Source: Sphingobacterium hotanense (GTDB taxonomy: Bacteria; Bacteroidota; Bacteroidia; Sphingobacteriales; Sphingobacteriaceae). From it: 64,000 nucleotides of DNA. The translations under genes were made by a program, and so were the position numbers. Positions 1 to 7,125 of this stretch are shown here, piece after piece (position 1 is the stretch's first letter; the number at the start of each line of letters is the position of its first letter). The stretch covers positions 3,905,618-3,969,617 of the forward strand of contig NZ_CP030848.1 in the NCBI RefSeq assembly GCF_008274825.1, written 5' to 3'. Under the pieces are notes generated by a model that was given only the letters and a program-made list of their open reading frames with translations, did no database searches and had not been told where the DNA came from.

Positions 1-61
1 TATTTATCTAAGCTGTAAAAATAGGAGAATTGTGCCGATTTGCCAAAGATTTTAGAGCTGA

Positions 62-120
62 CATTAGATATGAGATTTTAGATGTGAGACATTAGAGGTA
101 CGACTTTAGATTTTAGATTT
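62..120. repeat. AT-rich TTAGA-type intergenic repeat
   Basis: Degenerate tandem copies of a short unit resembling TTAGATATGAGACA fill this part of the gene-free first 254 bases. Related tracts occur at 2260-2295, 16835-16868, 16920-16951 (inverted) and 56333-56368, always between genes. No reading frame, RNA gene or clear promoter is visible in the rest of bases 1-254. Confidence 0.6.
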
Positions 121-260
121 TACAACTTTGCAGGATTGAGAGTCGCGGGATGAAGATGGACAGGCGAGCGGTGCAGAGCAGTTCAAAAATGCGGGAAGAT
201 TATTGTTTATGACATGGAAATTAAAAAATACCTAGTAGCTTTGCATCAAAATTAGTGCAG

Positions 261-1004
261 ATGGCTATTAAGCGTGCTACGAATACAAACAAGAGAAAGC
301 AAAACAAACCAAAATCCAATTCCTCTTTATCCAAGAAGACCCTGAGTTGGGTTCTCAAGGGGATATTAGCTTTTTTTGCAATTACCATACTCTGGGTGAT
401 TGCCTTACGCTTTATTAATCCACCAATTACATATTTAATGCTTCAACGCGGTTTTGAACGTAAGGAAGCCGGTAAGGAATGGAAGATTGACAGGAAATGG
501 CTCGCCTATGAAGATATGTCGGATAACCTGAAGCGCGCAGCAATCGCTGGCGAGGATGCGCATTTCATGACGCACAATGGTTTTGACACCGATGCGATAA
601 AAAAGGCTTTTGAAAGAAATCAGGAAGGCAAGAAATTGCGTGGTGGAAGCACCATCAGCCAGCAGACGGCGAAGAACGTATTCCTTTGGCCGGAGCGCTC
701 CTGGCTGCGGAAGGGTTTGGAGACATACTTTACTGGCTTGATTGAGTTATTTTGGAGCAAGAAGCGGATATTGGAGGTGTACTTAAATGTTATCGAGATG
801 GGGCAAGGCGTTTATGGCGCTGAGGCTGCCGCACAATACTACTTCCACAAATCGGGCAAAAGCTTAACGAAAAAGGAAGCAGCGCTTATCATTGCCATTT
901 TGCCAAGTCCACAAAAGTGGGATGCAAGAAGACCATCGGCCTATATCAATCGAAGAGCCAATAGCATTGTTCGCTATATCAATTATTATAAAATCCCTGA
1001 GTAA
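261..1004 (+). CDS. mtgA: Monofunctional biosynthetic peptidoglycan glycosyltransferase MtgA
   Basis: Polymerises lipid II into glycan strands at the outer face of the inner membrane. The protein (about 247 aa) has a basic N-terminus, one membrane segment near residues 32-52, and then a GT51 domain. Family motifs are clear: AGEDAHFMTHNGFD with the catalytic Glu, GGSTISQQTAKN, and KRILEVYLNVIEMG. No transpeptidase domain follows, so it is the monofunctional type, and the length is normal for that type. ATG at 261 is preferred; an in-frame GTG at 255 would add two residues. It stands alone, facing the asparaginase gene, with a terminator overlapping its last codons. Confidence 0.95.
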   Translation: MAIKRATNTNKRKQNKPKSNSSLSKKTLSWVLKGILAFFAITILWVIALRFINPPITYLMLQRGFERKEAGKEWKIDRKWLAYEDMSDNLKRAAIAGEDAHFMTHNGFDTDAIKKAFERNQEGKKLRGGSTISQQTAKNVFLWPERSWLRKGLETYFTGLIELFWSKKRILEVYLNVIEMGQGVYGAEAAAQYYFHKSGKSLTKKEAALIIAILPSPQKWDARRPSAYINRRANSIVRYINYYKIPE

Positions 1005-1025
1005 GCAGCTCAGGGATTTCTTTTT
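991..1025 (+). terminator. Intrinsic terminator of mtgA
   Basis: An 11-bp perfect stem (AAATCCCTGAG with CTCAGGGATTT) around a 7-nt loop is followed by a T-rich run. The left arm lies in the last codons of mtgA and the stop codon lies in the loop. The right side touches the end of the convergent asparaginase gene, so it may serve both. Confidence 0.8.
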
Positions 1026-2066
1026 CTATTTATAGATCTCTACACTTATCTTTCCATCTTCGGTCACCGTTCCGCGGTACATGCCTTCGGTATTGAATGG
1101 CATGGCCACCTGACCTTTATTATCCAAGGCGACCAAACCTCCATCGCCACCCATCTTACCTATACGATCGATGACCTGCTGCGAAGCATCCTTCAAGGAA
1201 GCTTTCCCATATTTCATTCGGGCAGCAACATCATAGGCAGCATTTGCACGAATGAAGAACTCACCCCAGCCGGTACATGACACCGCAACACTGTTATTAT
1301 CAGCATAGGTGCCCGCTCCAATAATCGGAGAATCACCTATGCGCCCAAATTTCTTGTTCGTCATCCCGCCGGTAGAGGTTGCAGCGGCTAGATTACCTTG
1401 TTTATCTAATGCGACAGCGCCCACAGTTCCAAATTTCTCATCCTTTACGAATGGAGCAATCGATGTTTGCGGATTTGAATGATCTAATTCCGTCTTTTCT
1501 GCATCGCGTTTCAAGATATTCTGCAAAGCATCATAACGTGATTTTGTCCAGAAATACGAAGGATCGACGATGGTCAGGCCCACACGCTTGGCAAACTCCT
1601 CAGCCCCTGCTCCCATCATCATCACGTGTTCTGATTTTTCCATCACAGCACGAGCTGCCGATATCGGATTCTTAATTGTTGTAACCCCCGCAACAGCACC
1701 TGCCTTCAACGTTGCGCCTTCCATAATCGATGCATCCATTTCGTTCTTCCCCTGATTGGTAAATACAGCACCCTTCCCTGCATTGAACAAAGGGGAATCT
1801 TCCATTACATGTACCGTGGCTTCCACGGCATCTAAACTCGATTTACCCGCCGCCAATTGTTTATATCCAGTCTCCAAAGCCTGCGTCAAAACCGCTATAT
1901 AGGCCTTTTCAAGCGAATCGGTCATATTTTTCTTCAAGATGGTTCCAGCACCACCATGGATGACTAAAATATATTTTGTGGGTGCTTTTTTCTGTGCAAA
2001 ACTAGAGGAAGACAGCGTCATAATGCCTAAAATTAAAATCGCCATAACGGCTGAACGTATTTTCAT
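1026..2066 (-). CDS. Isoaspartyl peptidase/L-asparaginase (type III, Ntn-hydrolase)
   Basis: Probably hydrolyses isoaspartyl dipeptides and/or asparagine after self-cleavage into two subunits. Visible marks are VIHGGAGT near the N-terminus, the NAGKGAVFT and MDASIM segments of the alpha subunit, and GTVGAVALD, whose Thr (about residue 214) would be the new N-terminal nucleophile. A signal peptide (MKIRSAVMAILILGIM... ending SSFAQ) points to the periplasm. The start is set at ATG 2066; an in-frame TTG at 2087 would add seven residues that do not look like a signal sequence. It is transcribed alone. The split between peptidase and asparaginase activity cannot be read from sequence. Confidence 0.92.
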   Translation of the reverse strand: MKIRSAVMAILILGIMTLSSSSFAQKKAPTKYILVIHGGAGTILKKNMTDSLEKAYIAVLTQALETGYKQLAAGKSSLDAVEATVHVMEDSPLFNAGKGAVFTNQGKNEMDASIMEGATLKAGAVAGVTTIKNPISAARAVMEKSEHVMMMGAGAEEFAKRVGLTIVDPSYFWTKSRYDALQNILKRDAEKTELDHSNPQTSIAPFVKDEKFGTVGAVALDKQGNLAAATSTGGMTNKKFGRIGDSPIIGAGTYADNNSVAVSCTGWGEFFIRANAAYDVAARMKYGKASLKDASQQVIDRIGKMGGDGGLVALDNKGQVAMPFNTEGMYRGTVTEDGKISVEIYK

Positions 2067-2259
2067 GTGAGGTTTATTTAAGTCCAAATTAGCAGTTTTT
2101 TAATATAAATGCGAATAAATAGAAACAGCGACCTAAAAAGAGTCAAAACCTTTTATCGCCCAATATAAACCCAAATCAAAGCCCTTTCAGAATGGTTCTG
2201 AATTGGTTATGTATTGGGAGAGCAATGGGTTTACGAGGGGATTGGGTAGTAGTTGGTTT

Positions 2260-2295
2260 ATTAGATATTAGAGGTTAGATATAAGACATTAGACT
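2260..2295. repeat. TTAGA-type intergenic repeat
   Basis: Tandem degenerate units such as TTAGATATTAGAGG and AGACATTAGAC, followed directly by the first GAACCAAGAAAGGAAGGAT arm. The same juxtaposition of TTAGA tract and GAACCAGG arm recurs at 16835-16951 and 56333-56487. Confidence 0.55.
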
Positions 2296-2300
2296 CGTCT

Positions 2301-2339
2301 TGAACCAAGAAAGGAAGGATTTTAGGATTGGCAGGATCA
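2301..2339. repeat. GAACCAGG-type repeat arm
   Basis: Reads TGAACCAAGAAAGGAAGGAT, then a stretch ending GGCAGGATC. It matches the arms at 2368-2406 (same direction), 2608-2645 (inverted), 56451-56487 (same direction), 56594-56632 and 56712-56749 (both inverted), with a short fragment at 16906-16920. Confidence 0.65.
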
Positions 2340-2446
2340 TGTTGAAAGAAAAAATGGGGTTCGTTTCTGAACCAGGAAAGGAAGGATAAAAGGGTTGTCA
2401 GGATCAGATATTTGTGGGATGATGGTGTAAAAAATGTACGTATCAG

Positions 2447-2468
2447 GAGCCCTTTAGTGAAAGGGCTC
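2447..2468. repeat. GTAGAG-family palindrome, CCC/GGG type
   Basis: A perfect 9-bp stem with a 4-nt loop AGTG. Read on the minus strand it is GTAGAG, then CCC, the core TTTCACTAAA, then GGG and CTC. The core equals that of the palindrome at 2541-2560, but the stem triplet differs with a matching change on the other arm. No T-run follows, so it is not an obvious terminator. Confidence 0.65.
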
Positions 2469-2540
2469 TACGCGGTTCGTCATAATTACCACCTATATAG
2501 TCCAAAACTGTATAGAAGCCTACAGGACGCCAATGCGTAG

Positions 2541-2560
2541 AGACGTTTCACTAAACGTCT
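2541..2560. repeat. GTAGAG-family palindrome, ACG/CGT type
   Basis: A perfect 8-bp stem around loop CACT (AGACGTTT, CACT, AAACGTCT), preceded by GT so that it starts GTAGAGACG. The same palindrome with a longer stem lies at 56528-56553. The shape recalls REP-like palindromes of some Bacteroidota and cyanobacteria; that comparison is from memory. Confidence 0.65.
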
Positions 2561-2692
2561 TCAAAATGAATAGAACGCTGCCCTTCCCATCACCCAACGC
2601 CATACACGATCCTGCCAACCCTTGCATCCTTCCTTTCCTGGTTCAAAACAAACGTCTAAATACTAAATACTTACTACTAACCACTACAAAAA

Positions 2693-2716
2693 AAAGCTGC
2701 CCTTTCGGACAGCTTC
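2693..2716 (-). terminator. Intrinsic terminator of the GH30 glycan locus
   Basis: On the minus strand a 9-bp stem (AAGCTGTCC with GGGCAGCTT, one G-T pair) closes a GAAA tetraloop and runs into eight T. It lies about 40 bases past the stop of the last gene of the locus. Confidence 0.85.
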
Positions 2717-2753
2717 TTGGTTGGAGAATTAACCCCCGTAGTTTAATATATTA

Positions 2754-4088
2754 CTATTGTTGTTTGTTTACAGTTAACACAGCTTTGTTGTTGCCTTGCG
2801 ATAGGTCGACTTCCAATACATAGGTTGCTCCTGCTTCTAATTGCTTGCCATTGACAATACCTAAGTTTCCAGGATCGCGTCCATTGCTACCGTTTCCAAC
2901 GAAGATAATATCGCTCGTCGTAGAAATATCCGCGTCTTTAAATTCTCCGCCCCATCCTTTTTGATGGAAGAATTTAAAGTTGATCGAGTTCGCTCTGATC
3001 GACGTTCCGGCAACCACTGTTACGCGATATTTCTTGCCGCCGATCGGTGCTAAGCAAAGTGCTTTATCGGTGTTCCAGCCCACTTCATTGCTCGCCACAC
3101 TCGGTTTACCAATACCTTCACCAATAATCCAGATTGCTCCTGTACCATCAGCATTCAACGAAGCCAGATTACTTCCATTCATCGCTTCGACGATAAAGTA
3201 CTTCTTCTTCAGATCTGCGGTGATGCGGTATCTTCCTTTGATGGCGTTGAATAAGAACTTATCACCGTCTTTACGTAAGAAATCGCTGTCAACCCACCAA
3301 GTGTCTAAGCCCTGAAGACCTTCGAAAACCAGCTCCTGATCTTTGTCCATATCCATATCGATGCTATAAACATCTTCTGCAACCATCGTCATATCCTCGC
3401 CGTTCAATTTGTAAGCAACAAATGGACTTGCTTGATAAGTCATGGTATTGAAGCTGATCGGGTATACGCCCTCAATGATATTCGAGAATGGAATATTAGC
3501 CGTCACTCCTTGGGTTATGGCTTCGCCATCCCAACCAAATTGTACGGTGTTGCCGTTCGCCCCAAAGGCAGGTGCTTCGATATATCCGTTCACTTTAGTA
3601 GCGAAATTATCAGATACCTCATACTGATTCGCTCTTTTACGCAACATTTTATAGGTTTTACCTTCAACAATTAAGTTCAAGAAAGGGAAATCCGGTCGGG
3701 TCAAAGGTAAATCAGCAAGCGCTTCTGTTTTTGTAAGCTCCACGTTCTGCACAGTAAAACGTAAGGTCGCTGTACCGTTTGCAACATTCTTTAAGAATGG
3801 AACAAATAGTTTCCCTTGGTATTCTCCGTATTCTTTGGTGCGGATTGTCTGGCTCGCGACAACATCCTCACTGTATAAAAGCTCGACTTTTAAGGTCGAT
3901 AAATCGACCCCTTGATCCGCGACCTTCACTTTATAGCTAATGCTATCCGCAAAGAATGCAGCATTCGGTTTAGTAACAATCTCAATGGTTGGACTACCAC
4001 CCCCAGTAGGCACAATGAACTCTTCTTTACATCCTACAAGGATCGAAAAGAGCATCAATAAATAGGAATAATTGATTAATTTTCTCAT
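2754..4088 (-). CDS. SusE/SusF-position surface glycan-binding lipoprotein
   Basis: Not assigned to a named family with certainty. The 444-aa protein starts with a lipoprotein signal ending LFSILVGC, has an Ig-like N-terminal part, and a C-terminal part with repeated beta-rich glycan-binding features (GAIWIIGEGIG, INFKFFHQKGWGGEF). As last gene of a SusC-SusD-GH30 operon it sits where cell-surface glycan-binding proteins usually sit. The start is set at ATG 4088, which forms an ATGA overlap with the stop of the GH30 gene and points to coupled translation. An upstream in-frame ATG at 4097 would add three residues. Binding to beta-1,6-glucan is inferred from the neighbour enzyme only. Confidence 0.7.
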   Translation of the reverse strand: MRKLINYSYLLMLFSILVGCKEEFIVPTGGGSPTIEIVTKPNAAFFADSISYKVKVADQGVDLSTLKVELLYSEDVVASQTIRTKEYGEYQGKLFVPFLKNVANGTATLRFTVQNVELTKTEALADLPLTRPDFPFLNLIVEGKTYKMLRKRANQYEVSDNFATKVNGYIEAPAFGANGNTVQFGWDGEAITQGVTANIPFSNIIEGVYPISFNTMTYQASPFVAYKLNGEDMTMVAEDVYSIDMDMDKDQELVFEGLQGLDTWWVDSDFLRKDGDKFLFNAIKGRYRITADLKKKYFIVEAMNGSNLASLNADGTGAIWIIGEGIGKPSVASNEVGWNTDKALCLAPIGGKKYRVTVVAGTSIRANSINFKFFHQKGWGGEFKDADISTTSDIIFVGNGSNGRDPGNLGIVNGKQLEAGATYVLEVDLSQGNNKAVLTVNKQQ

Positions 4089-5575
4089 GGCTTCCAAGTA
4101 TAAGATACAACAGAACTTGCAGGTGCTTCATAGCTGAAATGGTTCTTACCATCATTCAAGGTTACGCGACTTGCCTCGCCTGTGTCATTCAGCAATACAA
4201 AGGCATAACTGCCATCAGTGTTTTTGAACGCTGAGTATACTAGGCCATTAGCCGAATATCCCTCTGTTCCTATTCTAACCGCCCCCGGTTTAACAACTGA
4301 TGACAGATGCCCTATGATATAGTAGTGTGAATTTTTGCGTATAGTTTTGTAGTCATGCTTGCTGATATCAACAGCGCCATAACAAGTCTGGCAACCGCCT
4401 TCGCGATTAGGCCCTTTATCGGTATCAAGCATCAAGTTCCAAACGATTACGCCTTTAGCCCAGTTATTCACTGTGCCTAAAGCAACCTCGCGCATATCCT
4501 CTGTCAGACGTTTCGCCAAGTTGTTGCCATCATTCCAAGTACCGATTGACGTTTCTGTAAAGATCAATTCCTTGTTTGGCGCTTTATCGTGGATATCCAA
4601 TAGTTCTTTTTTATCGCCACCATAGTTGTGGTAAGCCGCTCCCGCAAAGAATGCTGCTGCTACCGCATCTTCATAGATCTTAACCGGATAATCCTGCTGA
4701 TCGGCCATATCATCATAGTTGTAGTTATGGTCGAATGCATAGATTTTCGTTGTCAATCCTGCCGCCTTTAATTTCGGGCCCAGGGAAGTTTTTACAAAAG
4801 CAAGTTGCTCTGGCCAGAACATGACCATTGAAGCGGAGTTCTTATGATTCAAAGGCTCGTTCTGAGGCGTAATCGAATAAATTTTGATACCCTCTGCTGC
4901 CATCGCTTGAATCCATTTTACGAAGTATGTACCATAATCTTGATAATATTTCGGATTTAAGTGTCCGCCGGTCCATGATTCATAAGGCGCAAGGTCAGCC
5001 AGGTTATTCACCTTCATCCACAATGGAGCTGTCCATGGAGAACCCATGATCTTTAAGCTCGGGTTGATCGCTAAAATTTCTTTTAATACCGGGATTACAT
5101 ATTTTAACTCCTCCTCCTGCAATGCGAAATTCGCGATGCCTGGTTTATCATTCAAGGTGTACTCGCTCAAGGAGAAATCCGAACAACCAATTGCTATACG
5201 AATATAACTTTGTCCCATGCCCTCTGTTGGAGAGAAGGTCTCTGTTAAGAACTTCGTACGATCTGCCGCCGTCATTTTCAGGAGGTTGTACGCTGTTGAA
5301 CCCGTAATCGCCGAGCCAAATCCATCCATCGTTTGGAACTTCGTTCCCTCGACTAATTTGATTGTCTTCGGCGACATATTCGATGTTTTGCTGAAGTCCA
5401 CAAATGTTTTTTGGAAATCATGGCTTAGCGATGCCGTTGTTGTATAAATTTTTACATCCCCCGATTGTGGGCCTGTTGGCGGCTCCGGCGTAACATTGAT
5501 GGCATCATTGCCACAAGCGGTCAACACTGAGCTATATATAGTTCCGAATAATAATAGTTTCTTGATATTAAGCAT
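4085..5575 (-). CDS. GH30-family glycoside hydrolase, likely endo-beta-1,6-glucanase
   Basis: A secreted lipoprotein (signal ending SSVLTAC) with a GH30 (beta/alpha)8 barrel of normal length, 496 aa. The acid/base Glu is in SITPQNEPLNH and the nucleophile Glu in LIFTETSIGTW. The GSPWTAPLWMK and FGSAITGS segments are typical of the family. GH30 covers glucosylceramidases, beta-1,6-glucanases and xylanases. Coupling to SusC/SusD favours the beta-1,6-glucan type known from Bacteroides, but the substrate is inferred. It sits 11 bases after susD and overlaps the next gene by ATGA. Confidence 0.88.
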   Translation of the reverse strand: MLNIKKLLLFGTIYSSVLTACGNDAINVTPEPPTGPQSGDVKIYTTTASLSHDFQKTFVDFSKTSNMSPKTIKLVEGTKFQTMDGFGSAITGSTAYNLLKMTAADRTKFLTETFSPTEGMGQSYIRIAIGCSDFSLSEYTLNDKPGIANFALQEEELKYVIPVLKEILAINPSLKIMGSPWTAPLWMKVNNLADLAPYESWTGGHLNPKYYQDYGTYFVKWIQAMAAEGIKIYSITPQNEPLNHKNSASMVMFWPEQLAFVKTSLGPKLKAAGLTTKIYAFDHNYNYDDMADQQDYPVKIYEDAVAAAFFAGAAYHNYGGDKKELLDIHDKAPNKELIFTETSIGTWNDGNNLAKRLTEDMREVALGTVNNWAKGVIVWNLMLDTDKGPNREGGCQTCYGAVDISKHDYKTIRKNSHYYIIGHLSSVVKPGAVRIGTEGYSANGLVYSAFKNTDGSYAFVLLNDTGEASRVTLNDGKNHFSYEAPASSVVSYTWKP

Positions 5576-5586
5576 AATTCACAATT

Positions 5587-7110
5587 TTAATAACCTGGGT
5601 TTTGATTGATTTTAGGGTTCTGATCGATAATCGCCTGTGGAATAGGCATCTTATACGAGTTTTCATTGAAAGGGTAGATCTGTGGTTTACGTCCTGAATC
5701 TTTCGCAAAAACACTGTTCATCACAGATTCTACTTTGTCTAAGCGTACCAAATCATACCAGCGCTGCCCCTCAAATGCCAATTCTAAACGTCTTTCTTTC
5801 AATAGCGCTTCTAACATCGCGTCTTTGCTTCCACGGACGCTGCTGGTCAACTTAGGAAGCTTAACACGAGCTCTTACCTTATCGATAATTTCCGCTGCCG
5901 CTGCTAGGTTAGCCGTATTTCCCATAATTAGGGCCTCCGCTTTTAGCAAGAGAATATCCGCATAACGGTATTTAATGATATTGCTAAATGCAGAACGCGT
6001 TTTGTACATAAATGGATAATTGCTCGATGGGTAGTAGTTGCTCCAGCTGGTCTGATAATAGACGATTGACTCGCTATAGCGGATCTGATCGTTCTCAGTT
6101 TGGAAAGCTTTGATCAAGTCGCGGGATGGAGTTACCCATTTTGCCCAGGTAAAATTACTATCCCAGTTTGATAAATCGCGTCCGAACATCCAGGTCACCC
6201 AGTTTCCATTACCCTGTGAGTAGTGCGCTTCTAAGATTGCCTCTCTTGTGTTTCGTTTCTTAGGATCTGCAGACCCTTCTACAACGCCAAATAAATCCGT
6301 GTAGTCGGCTTCCAAATCGAAACCATCAGCCGCAAGATCATCTGCATATTGAATTACTTTACTGTAATCACGTACAGGCTTCTCGGCATACACTTTCGCA
6401 AGGATCGCTTTCGCAACTGATTTCGAAAGTTTCGTTTTATCGCTGCTATTATTTGATGGCGCGTAAGGAATCGCTTCGGTCAAGTCTTTCACGATTTGCT
6501 CGTAGGCTTCTTTCTCTGTTTTTTGTTCCGGGAAGTAGTCATCATAAACCTCTTCCAATGTCTCCTCTGTAATATCGCCACCTACAGTTGTTGTTACTGG
6601 GATATTACCCCATAACCTCACCATATCGAACATGATCATCGCGCGGAATATCTTTGCCTCAGCCTTATATTGGTTGCGTAGCGTCGTTGTTAATGACTGA
6701 TCGGTTACCGAGTCGATATTCACGATCAATACATTCGCCCGACCAATATCCTCCATAAATCTTCTCCAATCACGCTCGATTACGGAATTAGAACCCTCGA
6801 TGCCATTATTCTCAAAGGGAACGACCTCTGCCCCTGTTGTACCTGCGTAAGCATTATCAGAGTGAGCTTCAGCAATCAGTAACTGATCCATATACCAGTG
6901 TTCTTGTCTATCCCGCAATTGGTTATAGATAGTGGTCATCTGGTTATCCACCGCTGCCTTATCTTTGAATACGACTGTTTTTCCTTCCTCGTTGATGCCT
7001 TCGGTTACATCAGAGAAATCTCCCAAAGGATCTTTATCCAATGAACAGCTAGCCATGAAGCCTACTGCACCTAGCATTAACAATATATATTTGAAATTTC
7101 TTTTCATCAT
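5587..7110 (-). CDS. SusD/RagB-family glycan-binding outer membrane lipoprotein
   Basis: Lid component of a SusCD importer; it captures oligosaccharide at the surface and delivers it to the partner TonB-dependent channel. The lipobox is FMASC, followed by a helical TPR-like body. The C-terminal RagB/SusD segment includes YRYADILLLKAEAL, KERRLELAFEGQRWYDLVRL and a closing INQNPGY. The length of about 507 aa is typical. The start is uncertain among TTG 7116, ATG 7110 and ATG 7107; the ATG at 7110 is used. It lies about 15 bases after susC, co-transcribed with it. Confidence 0.93.
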   Translation of the reverse strand: MMKRNFKYILLMLGAVGFMASCSLDKDPLGDFSDVTEGINEEGKTVVFKDKAAVDNQMTTIYNQLRDRQEHWYMDQLLIAEAHSDNAYAGTTGAEVVPFENNGIEGSNSVIERDWRRFMEDIGRANVLIVNIDSVTDQSLTTTLRNQYKAEAKIFRAMIMFDMVRLWGNIPVTTTVGGDITEETLEEVYDDYFPEQKTEKEAYEQIVKDLTEAIPYAPSNNSSDKTKLSKSVAKAILAKVYAEKPVRDYSKVIQYADDLAADGFDLEADYTDLFGVVEGSADPKKRNTREAILEAHYSQGNGNWVTWMFGRDLSNWDSNFTWAKWVTPSRDLIKAFQTENDQIRYSESIVYYQTSWSNYYPSSNYPFMYKTRSAFSNIIKYRYADILLLKAEALIMGNTANLAAAAEIIDKVRARVKLPKLTSSVRGSKDAMLEALLKERRLELAFEGQRWYDLVRLDKVESVMNSVFAKDSGRKPQIYPFNENSYKMPIPQAIIDQNPKINQNPGY

Positions 7111-7125
7111 TAGCAAGTTTAAATC

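Larger units (their letters stand above)
2368..2645. repeat. Composite inverted-arm element, copy A (MITE-like)
   Basis: A left arm TGAACCAGGAAAGGAAGGAT...AGGATC (2368-2406) and an inverted right arm GATCCTGCC...TTTCCTGGTTCA-like (2608-2645) enclose about 200 bases with no gene but two perfect hairpins. Copy B at 56451-56632 has the same arms around one of the same hairpins and shares the sub-arm sequence CACGATCCTGC. Size and symmetry resemble a miniature inverted-repeat element. No transposase is linked to it here, so mobility is inferred. Confidence 0.5.
2067..2692. other. Gene-free repeat block
   Basis: About 625 bases without a credible gene. It holds a TTAGA-type tract (2260-2295), a first GAACCAGG-type arm (2301-2339), and a composite inverted-arm element (2368-2645) containing two strong palindromes. 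It ends with a tract of TACTAAATACTAAATACTT type (about 2655-2680) that resembles the sequence next to both IS110 copies. A 96-aa frame crossing the block reads through repeats and antisense DNA and is not believable. Confidence 0.6.

Noticed and set aside
1379..1675. Plus-strand frames opposite the asparaginase gene
   Set aside because: They are antisense shadows of a clear Ntn-hydrolase gene, with no start context or homologous motif.
2301..2645. Possible CRISPR array because of repeated GAACCAGGAAAGG units
   Set aside because: Units occur in both orientations with irregular spacing and no unique equal-length spacers; no cas gene is in the window.
2533..2823. A 96-aa open frame on the plus strand
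   Set aside because: It reads through a palindrome, a GAACCAGG arm and the antisense of a terminator; composition is that of repeats, with no family signal.
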